Made by a program: the position numbers and the translations under genes
Notes under the pieces: generated by a model
The model's input: only the letters and a program-made list of their open reading frames with translations
Told to the model about the DNA's origin: nothing
Database searches by the model: none
NCBI GenBank assembly: GCA_049322515.1
Contig: JBMOQW010000012.1
Span: 254,821-318,820, forward strand
Direction of reading: 5' to 3'
DNA length: 64,000 nucleotides
Origin: Parasulfuritortus sp049322515
Lineage (GTDB): Bacteria; Pseudomonadota; Gammaproteobacteria; Burkholderiales; Thiobacillaceae
Part shown: positions 1-7,788 of the stretch, piece by piece
Layout: each line of letters starts with the position of its first letter
Position numbering within the stretch: position 1 is the stretch's first letter

Positions 1-488
1 GCCGGGTGATCGGCGTCGACATGACCCCTGACATGCTCTCCAAGGCGCGCATGAATGCCGTCAAGGGCGGCTACGCCAACGTCGATTTCCGCCTCGGCGA
101 GATCGAGCACCTGCCGGTGGCCGACGCCACGGTCGACGTGATCATTTCCAACTGCGTGGTCAACCTGTCGCCGGACAAGGCCCAGGTGTTCCGCGACGCC
201 TGGCGGGTACTGAAGCCGGGTGGCCGGCTGGCCCTCTCGGACATCGTGCTGACCGCCGACCTGCCCCCCGAGATGCGTACCGAAGTCGCCCTCTACACTG
301 GCTGCGTGGCCGGCGCCGTCGACGGGCCGACCTTGACCGCGCTGATCGCGGCGGCGGGTTTCACCGACATCCGCATCGCGCCCAAGGCCGCCAGCGCCGA
401 CTACATCGCGCAATGGGCCCCCGGACGCGGCGTCGAACAGTACATCGCCTCGGCCCATATCGAGGCTGTCAAACCGGAGCAATCATGA
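1..488 (+). CDS. arsM: Arsenite S-adenosylmethionine methyltransferase, 5' truncated
   Basis: This is the C-terminal part of a class I SAM-dependent methyltransferase; its start lies left of the window. The visible 160 or so residues begin at the acidic SAM-ribose loop (GVDMTPDM), pass the LKPGG motif, and carry two cysteines in the contexts SNCVVNLS and YTGCVAGA. ArsM enzymes bind trivalent arsenic with three conserved cysteines, and these two match the middle and last of them; the first would lie upstream. The reaction is stepwise methylation of As(III) in the cytoplasm, usually a detoxification step. The stop overlaps the start of the next gene (ATGA), so the two are probably translationally coupled. 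The family call is firm; whether arsenic is the only substrate is not shown by the sequence. Confidence 0.85.
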   Translation, partial: RVIGVDMTPDMLSKARMNAVKGGYANVDFRLGEIEHLPVADATVDVIISNCVVNLSPDKAQVFRDAWRVLKPGGRLALSDIVLTADLPPEMRTEVALYTGCVAGAVDGPTLTALIAAAGFTDIRIAPKAASADYIAQWAPGRGVEQYIASAHIEAVKPEQS

Positions 489-721
489 AGCAGATCAAGG
501 TCCTCGGCAGCGGCTGCCGCAACTGCGAAACCACCGCCAAGCTGATCCAGGAAGCCGCCGCCGCAAAGGGCGTGGCCATCGAACTGGAAAAGGTCACCGA
601 CATGGCCGCCATCCTCGGCTACGGCGTCATGTCCACCCCCGGCGTGGTGGTGGATGGCCAGGTGGTGCACAGTGGCGGGGTGCCGGACAAGAAGAAAATC
701 GACGGCTGGCTTGCCGGGTAG
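485..721 (+). CDS. Small thioredoxin-like redox-active disulfide protein
   Basis: A 78-residue protein of the glutaredoxin/thioredoxin-like TM0996/MTH895 family. It has a beta strand, then the redox motif GCRNCE (CxxC) near residues 10-15, and a late cis-proline region STPGVVVDGQVVHSG typical of the fold. The ATG at 485 was chosen because it gives the normal family N-terminus and overlaps the methyltransferase stop by four bases. Such proteins often sit in arsenic-resistance operons and may supply reducing equivalents to ArsM or to arsenite handling. That role is inferred from the neighbour; the redox fold is seen directly. No other ars gene is visible downstream. Confidence 0.8.
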   Translation: MKQIKVLGSGCRNCETTAKLIQEAAAAKGVAIELEKVTDMAAILGYGVMSTPGVVVDGQVVHSGGVPDKKKIDGWLAG

Positions 722-793
722 CCGCAGCGACCAGTGGCCTGACCCGAGTGCAGCCCGCCCCCGGGTGGACGCCCTGCGCCCCCCTGGCGCGAT

Positions 794-1867
794 CTATCCC
801 GAGACCACCACCCCGGCCGGCCCTGCTTCCAGCGCGCCGATCACTGCCGCCTGGGCAAAACCGTGGCGACGGAAGATTGCCATGACCGCGTCCAGCGTAT
901 CGGCGGCACAGGCGACCAGGAGGCCGCCGCTGGTCTGCGGATCGGTCATCAGGGCCTGCTGCCAATCGGCGCAGCCCGCGAACAGCTCGACGCCGTGGCC
1001 GTAGCTGGCCCAGTTGCGGCCACTGGCGCCAGTGACGAAGCCGGCGCGGGCGAGGTCTGCGGCGCCGGCCAGGATCGGCAGGGCGTCGAACGTGATCCGG
1101 GCACGCAGGCCGGAGCCGCGGGCGATCTCCAGGGTGTGTCCGAGCAGGCCGAAGCCGGTCACGTCGGTCATGGCATGCACGCCCTCCAGCTCGCCCAATT
1201 CGCTGCCCGGGGTATTGAGCTGGGTGGTGGAATCGATCATGGCCCGGTAGCCGACCTCGGTCAGGGCATCCTTCTTGAGCGCCGCGGAGTAGATGCCGAC
1301 GCCCAGGCCCTTGCCCAGGATGAGCACGTCGCCAGCCTGGGCGGCACTGTTCTTCTTCACCTTGCGCGGGTCGACCACGCCGATCGCGACCAGGCCGTAG
1401 ATCGGCTCCTGGGCGTCGATCGAATGGCCGCCGGCGATCGGGATGCCGGCCGCGCGCGCGGCGGCCTCGCCGCCGGCGAGAATCCTGCGGATGATGTCGT
1501 GCGGCAGCGTGTCGATCGGCATGCCGACCAGGGCCAGGGCAAACAACGGCCGGCCGCCCATGGCGTAGACATCGGAGATGGCGTTGGTGGCGGCAATCCG
1601 ACCGAACTCGAACGGATCGTCGACGATCGGCATGAAGAAATCGGTGGTAGCGACGATGGCCTGGGTCTCGTTCAGCTGCCACACGGCCGCGTCGTCGGAG
1701 GATTCGATGCCGACCAGCAGGTCGGGGTATTGGCGCATCAGCCCCTTGGAGAACGGCGTGTCGGCAAGGATTTTCTCCAGCACGGCGGGCGCGATCTTGC
1801 AGCCACAGCCGCCGCCGTGGGACAAGTGGGTGAGACGCAGGGGCGGGTTCAGAATCGGTTCGGACAT
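794..1867 (-). CDS. selD: Selenide, water dikinase (selenophosphate synthase)
   Basis: A 357-residue SelD, full length for the family. It uses ATP and selenide to make selenophosphate, the selenium donor for selenocysteine and 2-selenouridine tRNA. The N-terminal catalytic loop reads GGGCGCK, with cysteine at the position that is Cys or Sec in other SelDs. This is followed by the AIRS-like domain with DFFMPIVDDPFEFGRIAATNA, GGHSID and a C-terminal TSGGLL segment. It is convergent with the arsenic methylation pair. No selA, selB, selC or mnmH is present here, so its downstream use cannot be judged from this window. Confidence 0.95.
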   Translation of the reverse strand: MSEPILNPPLRLTHLSHGGGCGCKIAPAVLEKILADTPFSKGLMRQYPDLLVGIESSDDAAVWQLNETQAIVATTDFFMPIVDDPFEFGRIAATNAISDVYAMGGRPLFALALVGMPIDTLPHDIIRRILAGGEAAARAAGIPIAGGHSIDAQEPIYGLVAIGVVDPRKVKKNSAAQAGDVLILGKGLGVGIYSAALKKDALTEVGYRAMIDSTTQLNTPGSELGELEGVHAMTDVTGFGLLGHTLEIARGSGLRARITFDALPILAGAADLARAGFVTGASGRNWASYGHGVELFAGCADWQQALMTDPQTSGGLLVACAADTLDAVMAIFRRHGFAQAAVIGALEAGPAGVVVSG

Positions 1868-1906
1868 CGGCGTGGTTCGGTCAAGAGAGAATCAAATCAG
1901 GATAAC

Positions 1907-3364
1907 TCAGGTGGTCGCACGGGCGCGGACCAGGACCCACACCCAGCTGACCACCGCCAGGATCAGGAAAGCGGCATTGCCCCAACGGCTGTAGGGCGTC
2001 GCCCCGGTCATGCCCTGGGCTTCGCCATGCAGGGTGTCGGTGGTGAAGGGTTTCAGGCGGGCCACGGTATGGCCCCGCGCGTCGATGATCGCGGTCAGTC
2101 CGGTGTTGTTGGCCTTGAGCCACCAGCGGCCTGTCTCCAGGGCACGCATCTGGGCAATCTGATGGTGCTGCCAGGGCGCGAATGAATCCCCGAACCAGGC
2201 ATCGTTGCTGACGTTGACCATCAGGGTGGCCTCGGGCAGGGCGTGCAGCAGTTCCTCGCCGAACACATCCTCGTAGCAGATGTTCACGGCCAGGCGCTGG
2301 CCGGCCGCCACGATCGGCGCCTGGCCGGCCGCCCCTCGGCTGAAGTCGGACAGGGGAATCGCCATGGCGTCCACGAACCAGCGGAATCCGGGCGGCACGA
2401 ACTCGCCGAACGGCACCAGGTGCACCTTGCGATAGCGCTGGGTGTCCTCCGCGCCGAACGCGAACAGGCTGTTGTAGTAACGCTCGCCGGGGTCCCGCTC
2501 GGGCACCCCGACCAGCAGGTGGCCCTGGACGCGCGCGACGTGTGCGCGCAGTTCGGCCAGGTAGTCGGCCGGCACGTCCTGGTAGAGCAGCGGCCAGGCG
2601 GTTTCCGGCAGCACGACCAGGCGCGAATCGCTGTCCAAGACCGCCGTGCGGTAGGCGTCCAGGGTACTCCAGAGCACTTCCGGCTCGAACTTGACCGTCT
2701 GGGCAATATTGCCCTGGACCAGACTGACGCTGACCGGCGCGCCGGTCGGCTGGGTCCAGGCCTGGCCTGACAACGCCAGGCCGGCCGCCCACAGCACAGC
2801 CGCGCCAGCCAGCGGCAGGAAGCGCCTGGCCGCCAGGGCCCCGGCGGTGAACGCAGCCAACAGGGTGACACCATGCACGCCCAGGATCGGCGCATAGCCG
2901 GCGAGGGGTCCGTAGGGCGCCTGGGAATAGCCGAGCGCCTGCCAGGGAAAGCCGGTCAGCAGCCAGCTGCGCAGCCACTCCGCGCCGGCCCAGGCCACCG
3001 GCAGGAGCCACGCCACGCGCCAGGTCGAAGACACCGGCAGGCGCGCCGCCAGCCCGCCCGCCAGCCCGTAGAACAAAGCCAGGACACCGGCGAAGCCGAG
3101 GGTGAGTGCCGCCGCCGCAAGCACCGGCAAGCCGCCGACCTCGTGCATGCTGACATAGACCCAGGACACGCCGGCCCCGAACCAGCCCAGCCCGAACAGC
3201 CAGGCGCGCAATCCAGCCTCGTGCGGGGTGGCCTCGCGCAGGACATGAAACAGCCCGGCCAGGGCCAGGATCGGCAGGGGAAACAGATAGAAGGGCGCGA
3301 AGCCGAACACGCTGAGGCCGCCCAGCACGAGCGACGCAAAGCGCGGAATCAGGGAATGACGCAT
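1907..3364 (-). CDS. lnt: Apolipoprotein N-acyltransferase
   Basis: About 485 residues. Several N-terminal transmembrane helices (FASLVLGGLSVFGFAP onward) are followed by a nitrilase-fold periplasmic domain. Lnt adds the third acyl chain to the N-terminal cysteine of lipoproteins at the periplasmic face of the inner membrane. The Glu-Lys-Cys triad is visible as VVLPETAWP, YRKVHLVPFGEF and NICYEDVFGEE. The ATG at 3364 (MRHSLIPRF) was chosen because it gives a typical start just before the first helix; an ATG at 3397 and the upstream extension to 3457 are alternatives. It lies downstream of infA on the same strand. The usual partner ybeX/corC is not adjacent. Confidence 0.93.
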   Translation of the reverse strand: MRHSLIPRFASLVLGGLSVFGFAPFYLFPLPILALAGLFHVLREATPHEAGLRAWLFGLGWFGAGVSWVYVSMHEVGGLPVLAAAALTLGFAGVLALFYGLAGGLAARLPVSSTWRVAWLLPVAWAGAEWLRSWLLTGFPWQALGYSQAPYGPLAGYAPILGVHGVTLLAAFTAGALAARRFLPLAGAAVLWAAGLALSGQAWTQPTGAPVSVSLVQGNIAQTVKFEPEVLWSTLDAYRTAVLDSDSRLVVLPETAWPLLYQDVPADYLAELRAHVARVQGHLLVGVPERDPGERYYNSLFAFGAEDTQRYRKVHLVPFGEFVPPGFRWFVDAMAIPLSDFSRGAAGQAPIVAAGQRLAVNICYEDVFGEELLHALPEATLMVNVSNDAWFGDSFAPWQHHQIAQMRALETGRWWLKANNTGLTAIIDARGHTVARLKPFTTDTLHGEAQGMTGATPYSRWGNAAFLILAVVSWVWVLVRARATT

Positions 3365-3461
3365 GGCAGACCGAACCGGATTGGCATGGGCGGTCATCAT
3401 GCCCGAGGAAGATGACGAAAACCAAGGCCCGCCGCGCCGAACCGGCGCGCGGGCCACGCGC

Positions 3462-3725
3462 TCAGTGACGGCGCGGGGCGGGCGCCGTCGACGAAGGTCC
3501 GCGCGGCTCCAGGTGACGGAAGGTGATGCGGCCCTTGCTCAGGTCGTAGGGCGACATTTCCAGCGAAACCTTGTCGCCGGCCAGGATGCGGATATGGTGT
3601 TTGCGCATCTTGCCGGAACTGTAGGCGACCAGGTTGTGGCCGTTTTCCAGGGTGACCATGTAACGCGAGTCGGGCAACACTTCGGTCACCACGCCGCTGA
3701 ATTCAAGTAGTTCTTCCTTGGCCAT
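3462..3725 (-). CDS. infA: Translation initiation factor IF-1
   Basis: An S1/OB-fold protein of 87 residues. The core (MAKEELLEFSGVV... SGKMRKHHIRILAGDKV... RITFRHLEPRG) matches bacterial IF-1 and most resembles the extra IF-1 copy of betaproteobacteria. It binds the ribosomal A site during initiation. A C-terminal tail of roughly 15 residues (GPSSTAPAPRRH) extends beyond the usual length of about 72. A Shine-Dalgarno-like AGGAGA lies just upstream on the minus strand. It is flanked by the csp gene upstream and lnt downstream, with a terminator between csp and infA, so it probably has its own promoter. Confidence 0.93.
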   Translation of the reverse strand: MAKEELLEFSGVVTEVLPDSRYMVTLENGHNLVAYSSGKMRKHHIRILAGDKVSLEMSPYDLSKGRITFRHLEPRGPSSTAPAPRRH

Positions 3726-3756
3726 GCCAGGTCTCCTAAGTTAATTCGGAAATGCA

Positions 3757-3782
3757 AAAAGCCCGGCACGGGCCGGGCTTTT
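3757..3782 (-). terminator. Intrinsic terminator of the cold-shock gene
   Basis: A ten-base-pair stem (AAAAGCCCGG paired with CCGGGCTTTT) with a six-base loop. On the minus strand it is followed by a run of five T. It lies 18 bases past the csp stop and ahead of infA, so it should end the csp transcript. Confidence 0.85.
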
Positions 3783-3799
3783 CTGGTCGGGACGAAGAC

Positions 3800-4006
3800 T
3801 CAATCGGCCGAACGGATGTTGGAAGCCTGCTGACCCTTGGGGCCGGTGGTCACGTCGAACGTGACACGCTGGCCTTCCTTGAGGGTCTTGAAGCCCTGGC
3901 CCTGAATGGCGGAGAAATGCGCGAACAGGTCGTCGCCACCGCCTTCGGGGGAGATGAAGCCAAAGCCCTTGGAATCGTTGAACCACTTCACGGTACCGGA
4001 AGCCAT
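3800..4006 (-). CDS. CspA-family cold-shock protein
   Basis: A 68-residue single cold-shock domain. The two RNA-binding motifs are clear: KGFGFISPE (RNP1) and DLFAHFSAI (RNP2). Such proteins bind single-stranded RNA or DNA and act as RNA chaperones; many are constitutive rather than cold-induced. An AAGGA ribosome site precedes the ATG, and the leader holds a short perfect hairpin (see 4007-4301). A strong terminator follows. Whether this copy responds to cold cannot be read from the sequence. Confidence 0.95.
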   Translation of the reverse strand: MASGTVKWFNDSKGFGFISPEGGGDDLFAHFSAIQGQGFKTLKEGQRVTFDVTTGPKGQQASNIRSAD

Positions 4007-4301
4007 AATTTTGATCCTTAAAAAATATTAAATTTGGGGCATGCCCCAGGGGGATCGAGGATCAAGACGGCGGGGGTGTGAAGACAGGACACCGCGAAAA
4101 CGGTACTTACGCCAAACAACAACTGCACTACTTGAACATCGAACGGGCCGGACTGTGAACTGGAACGGCGGTAAAAGCAAACGATATTTTTGCAAGGGCC
4201 CCGGATGCACCGGCTTGGTGCACAAATTTTCAGCATGTCAAGCTTTCCCCGGCCCGGTCTCGGGAGTAGAATTCGCCCCCCTTTCCGTACTCTCTCCCGG
4301 C
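4007..4301. promoter_or_regulatory. Divergent csp/dusB intergenic region
   Basis: This 295-base gap holds no convincing gene. On the csp side there is a perfect palindrome, TGGGGCATGCCCCA (4035-4048), in what would be the csp mRNA leader, followed by an AT-rich stretch and the ribosome site. On the dusB side a TAGAAT element (4267-4272) lies 30 bases before the dusB ATG and could be its -10 box; no good -35 was found. Cold-shock genes often have long structured leaders, which fits the space. Confidence 0.5.
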
Positions 4302-5327
4302 ATGCGCATCGGCCCCCACACCCTCCGGAACAATCTGGTCGTCGCTCCCATGGCGGGCGTCACCGACCGGCCGTTTCGCCAGTTGTGCAAGCGCCTCGGT
4401 GCGGGCATGGCGGTGTCCGAGATGGTGACCTCGAACTCGCTGCTGTACGGCTCGGCCAAGACCCAGCGGCGGGCCAATCACGAGGGCGAGGTCGCGCCGA
4501 TCAGCGTGCAGATCGCCGGCGCCGATCCGGCCATGCTGGCCCAGGCGGCACGCTACAACGTCGACCGCGGCGCCCAGATCATCGACATCAACATGGGCTG
4601 CCCGGCCAAGAAGGTGTGCAACGTCATGGCCGGCTCGGCCCTGCTCAAGGACGAGCCGCTGGTCGGCCGCCTCCTCGAGGCGGTGGTCAAGGCGGTGCCC
4701 GAGGTGCCGGTCACCCTGAAGACCCGCACCGGTTGGGACAAGGACAGCCGCAACACCCTGCGCGTCCTGAAGATCGCCGAGGACGCCGGCATCCAGGCCC
4801 TGGCCCTGCATGGCCGCACCCGCGCCTGCGGCTACAGTGGCGAAGCCGAGTACGACACCATCAGGGCGGTCAAGGCGGAAGCACGCATCCCGATCATCGC
4901 CAACGGCGACATCACCACGCCCGAGAAGGCCAAGCAGGTACTCGACTACACCGGCGCCGATGGCGTCATGATCGGTCGCGCGGCCATGGGCCGGCCCTGG
5001 CTGTTCCGCGAGATCGCCCATTTCCTGGCCACCGGCGAACACCTGCCGGCGCCCGAGGTGACCGAGATCCACCAAATCCTTCTGGAACACCTGGACGACC
5101 TGTACCGCTTCTACGGCGAGCTCACTGGCATGCGCATGGCGCGCAAGCACATCGCCTGGTACACCAAGGGCCTGGCCGACTCAGCCGGGTTCCGTCATGC
5201 CATGAACCAGCTGGAAAGCACACGAGAACAACTGGCGGCGACGAACGCCTTCTTCACCCGCGCGGCGGAACGCAGCCGCCGGCTCGAATACCTGGACGAG
5301 ACACTATTGGACCGGCAGGCTGCCTGA
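4302..5327 (+). CDS. dusB: tRNA-dihydrouridine synthase B
   Basis: A 341-residue flavin enzyme that reduces specific uridines in tRNA to dihydrouridine. TIM-barrel and FMN features are visible: VVAPMAGVTDRPFR at the N-terminus, INMGCPAKKV with the catalytic cysteine, LHGRTR, IIANGDI and GVMIGRAAMGRPW. The ATG at 4302 starts at the family N-terminus (MRIGPHTLRN). The dusB-fis gene pair is a known conserved operon in proteobacteria, and here fis starts 35 bases downstream. Confidence 0.95.
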   Translation: MRIGPHTLRNNLVVAPMAGVTDRPFRQLCKRLGAGMAVSEMVTSNSLLYGSAKTQRRANHEGEVAPISVQIAGADPAMLAQAARYNVDRGAQIIDINMGCPAKKVCNVMAGSALLKDEPLVGRLLEAVVKAVPEVPVTLKTRTGWDKDSRNTLRVLKIAEDAGIQALALHGRTRACGYSGEAEYDTIRAVKAEARIPIIANGDITTPEKAKQVLDYTGADGVMIGRAAMGRPWLFREIAHFLATGEHLPAPEVTEIHQILLEHLDDLYRFYGELTGMRMARKHIAWYTKGLADSAGFRHAMNQLESTREQLAATNAFFTRAAERSRRLEYLDETLLDRQAA

Positions 5328-5362
5328 GCCACACGGTCCGCACAGCAAAGGGGAATAACAAG

Positions 5363-5605
5363 ATGTCGGCGGTGGATGAAAATGAACTGAGCGCTTGTGT
5401 GCGCAAGGTGATGACCCAGTATTACAAGGACCTCGACGGCGAGACCGCTGCCAACATCTATGACATGGTGATCCACTGTGTCGAGAAACCGCTGATCCAG
5501 GTGGTCATGAACAAGGCCGGCAACAACCAGAGCCGCGCCGCCGAAATGCTCGGCATCAACCGCAACACCCTGCGCAAGAAGATGTTGCAGCATGGCATCA
5601 AGTAA
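5363..5605 (+). CDS. fis: Fis-family DNA-binding protein
   Basis: An 80-residue protein with the C-terminal Fis helix-turn-helix (NQSRAAEMLGINRNTLRKKM). Fis is a nucleoid-associated protein that bends DNA and controls growth-rate-dependent genes. The ATG at 5363 follows an AAGGGG ribosome site and lies in the same operon as dusB, as in other proteobacteria. The mRNA end may be shaped by the repeat hairpin just beyond the stop. Confidence 0.93.
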   Translation: MSAVDENELSACVRKVMTQYYKDLDGETAANIYDMVIHCVEKPLIQVVMNKAGNNQSRAAEMLGINRNTLRKKMLQHGIK

Positions 5606-5610
5606 CTTGG

Positions 5611-5687
5611 GGGAAACGAGAAACGCCACCCCGCCCCATTCGCACGTTTCCCGTTTCCCGTTTCCCGTTTCCCATTTCCCGTTTCCC
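5611..5687. repeat. Heptamer GTTTCCC tandem repeat with an inverted arm
   Basis: Six head-to-tail heptamers occupy 5646-5687: four exact GTTTCCC, one ATTTCCC, then GTTTCCC again. An opposing arm, GGGAAACGAGAAACG (5611-5625), pairs with 5645-5659 at 14 of 15 positions, so the fis-purH RNA can fold into a hairpin. It lies between the fis stop and the purH start. Confidence 0.85.
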
Positions 5688-5703
5688 GCCTCTCCATAAC
5701 ACC

Positions 5704-7257
5704 ATGATCAAACGCGCCCTGCTTTCCGTATCCGACAAGACCGGCCTGCTCGACTTCGCCCGCGCCCTGCATGAGGCCGGCGTGGAAATGCTGTCCACCG
5801 GCGGCACCGCCAAGGCCCTCCGCGACGCCGGCCTGCCGGTGATCGACGTGTCCGACCACACTGGCTTTCCGGAAATGCTCGACGGCCGGGTCAAGACCCT
5901 GCACCCGAAGGTGCATGGGGGCATCCTCGGTCGGCGCGACCTGCCCGAACATGTCGCCACCATGCAGCAGCACGGCATCGGCACCATCGACCTGGTGTGC
6001 GTGAACCTGTACCCGTTCGTGCAGACCGTGTCCAAGCCCGGCTGCACCCTGGAAGACGCCATCGAGAACATCGACATCGGCGGCCCGGCCATGGTGCGTT
6101 CCTCGGCCAAGAACCACGCCTTCGTCACCATCGTCACCGACCCGGCCGACTACGCGAAGGTCATCGACGAGATGAAGGCCCACGGCGGCGCCGTCACCGA
6201 CCAGACCCGCTTCTCGCTGGCCATCAAGGCCTTCGAACACACCGCCGCCTACGACGGCGCCATTGCCAACCACTTCGGCAAGCTGGTCGAGGAATCCGAA
6301 TTCCCGCGCACCGTGAACCTGCAATTCGTCAAGGCCCAGGGCATGCGCTACGGCGAGAACCCGCACCAGAACGCCGCCTTCTATGTCGAAGCCGGCGCCA
6401 AGGAAGCGTCCATCGCCACCGCGAAGCAGCTGCAGGGCAAGGAACTCAGCTACAACAACATCGGTGACGCCGACGCCGCGCTGGAATGCGTGAAGCAGTT
6501 CGACGCCGCCCCGGCCTGCGTCATCGTCAAGCACGCCAACCCCTGCGGCGTGGCCTACGGCAAGAACCTGCTGGAGGCCTACGACCGCGCCTACCGGACT
6601 GACCCCGAGTCGGCCTTCGGCGGCATCATCGCCTTCAACGGCGAACTCGACGCCGAGACCATGAAGACCATCGTCGAGCGCCAGTTCGTCGAGGTCATCA
6701 TCGCCCCCAAGGTCAGCGCCGCTGCCGTGGACATCGCCGCCGCCAAGAAGAACGTGCGCGTGCTGGAATGCGGCCAGTGGCCCGCAGCTCCGGGCCAGCG
6801 TCTGGACTTCAAGCGGGTCAACGGCGGTTTGTTGGTGCAGGAAGCCGACCTGGCCCTGACCCACGAGATCAAGGTGGTGACCAAGCGCGCCCCGACCGAA
6901 GCAGAAATGCGCGACCTCTTGTTCGCCTGGCGCGTCGCCAAGTACGTCAAGTCGAATGCCATCGTCTACGCCAAGGAGCAGATGACCATCGGCGTCGGCG
7001 CCGGCCAGATGAGCCGGGTCAACTCCGCCCGCATCGCCGCCATCAAGGCCGAACATGCCGGCCTTGTGGTGCCCGGCTCGGTGATGGCCTCGGACGCCTT
7101 CTTCCCGTTCCGCGACGGCATCGACAACGCCGCCCAGGCCGGCATCCAGGCGGTGATCCAGCCGGGCGGCTCGATGCGCGACGAGGAAGTCATCGCCGCC
7201 GCCGACGAGCACGGCATGGCCATGGTGTTCACCGGCATGCGGCATTTCCGGCACTGA
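5704..7257 (+). CDS. purH: Bifunctional AICAR transformylase / IMP cyclohydrolase
   Basis: 517 residues, normal length. The N-terminal MGS-like cyclohydrolase domain begins MIKRALLSVSDKTGL and includes STGGTAKAL, GRVKTLHPKVHGG and IDLVCVNLYPF. The larger transformylase domain carries the catalytic KHANPCG and the C-terminal DAFFPFRDGID, GGSMRDEEVI and TGMRHFRH segments. It performs the last two steps of IMP synthesis in the cytoplasm. purD follows after an inserted ORF6N gene, all on one strand with tight spacing, so a single transcript is likely. Confidence 0.97.
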   Translation: MIKRALLSVSDKTGLLDFARALHEAGVEMLSTGGTAKALRDAGLPVIDVSDHTGFPEMLDGRVKTLHPKVHGGILGRRDLPEHVATMQQHGIGTIDLVCVNLYPFVQTVSKPGCTLEDAIENIDIGGPAMVRSSAKNHAFVTIVTDPADYAKVIDEMKAHGGAVTDQTRFSLAIKAFEHTAAYDGAIANHFGKLVEESEFPRTVNLQFVKAQGMRYGENPHQNAAFYVEAGAKEASIATAKQLQGKELSYNNIGDADAALECVKQFDAAPACVIVKHANPCGVAYGKNLLEAYDRAYRTDPESAFGGIIAFNGELDAETMKTIVERQFVEVIIAPKVSAAAVDIAAAKKNVRVLECGQWPAAPGQRLDFKRVNGGLLVQEADLALTHEIKVVTKRAPTEAEMRDLLFAWRVAKYVKSNAIVYAKEQMTIGVGAGQMSRVNSARIAAIKAEHAGLVVPGSVMASDAFFPFRDGIDNAAQAGIQAVIQPGGSMRDEEVIAAADEHGMAMVFTGMRHFRH

Positions 7258-7260
7258 TCG

Positions 7261-7788
7261 ATGTCGCTGCCCGTCGCCGCCGAGGTGCAGGATCGCATCG
7301 TCTTCATCCGCCATCAGCGGGTGATGCTGAGCAGCGATCTGGCGACGTTGTACGGCGTCGAACCCAAGGTGTTGATGCAGGCCGTCAAGCGCAATATCGA
7401 GCGCTTCCCGGACGACTTCATGTTCCAGCTCAGCAAGCCCGAGTGGATCGACTTGAAGTCACAAATTGTGACTTCAAGTTGGGGCGGCGCCCGCGTCCCG
7501 CCCTATGCCTTCACCGAGCAAGGCGTGGCCATGCTGTCCAGCGTGCTGCGCAGTCCCCGCGCCGTTCAGGTCAACATCGAAATCATGCGCGCCTTCGTTC
7601 GCCTGCGCCGCATGCTGACGGAAAATCGGGCCCTGGCCGAACGCCTGGATCAGCTCGAACAACAATACGACGAACAATTCAAAGTGGTCTTCGACGCCTT
7701 GCGGCAACTGATGCGCCCGCCCGAAAAGCCCGGGCGACCCATTGGTTTCATCGCCGCAGCCACAGCGAAGAAAGGGAAACAGTCATGA
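7261..7788 (+). CDS. ORF6N-domain protein (KilA-N-like) inserted in the pur operon
   Basis: A 175-residue protein with an N-terminal ORF6N domain: IVFIRHQRVMLSSDLATLYGV, then VKRNIERFPDDFMFQL, SQIVTSSWGG and PYAFTEQGVAMLSSVL. A probable coiled coil follows (residues about 120-150), with a short basic tail. ORF6N domains are best known from phages and large DNA viruses and from scattered bacterial genes of unknown role; DNA binding is presumed. It starts three bases after purH stops and overlaps the purD start by four bases (ATGA), so it is translated as part of the pur operon. The coding region contains a perfect 14-base inverted repeat (7451-7479). The location between two purine genes suggests a past insertion. 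Confidence 0.88.
   Translation: MSLPVAAEVQDRIVFIRHQRVMLSSDLATLYGVEPKVLMQAVKRNIERFPDDFMFQLSKPEWIDLKSQIVTSSWGGARVPPYAFTEQGVAMLSSVLRSPRAVQVNIEIMRAFVRLRRMLTENRALAERLDQLEQQYDEQFKVVFDALRQLMRPPEKPGRPIGFIAAATAKKGKQS
7451..7479. repeat. Perfect 14-base palindrome inside the ORF6N gene
   Basis: ACTTGAAGTCACAA and its exact inverse complement flank one central A. The palindrome encodes the LKSQIVTSS part of the protein, a segment I recall as strongly conserved in bacterial ORF6N proteins. It could be an operator or a structured RNA element, or only a by-product of the protein motif. Confidence 0.8.

Noticed and set aside
794..1867. Selenocysteine-containing SelD
   Set aside because: The catalytic position is an ordinary Cys codon in GGGCGCK; there is no in-frame TGA.
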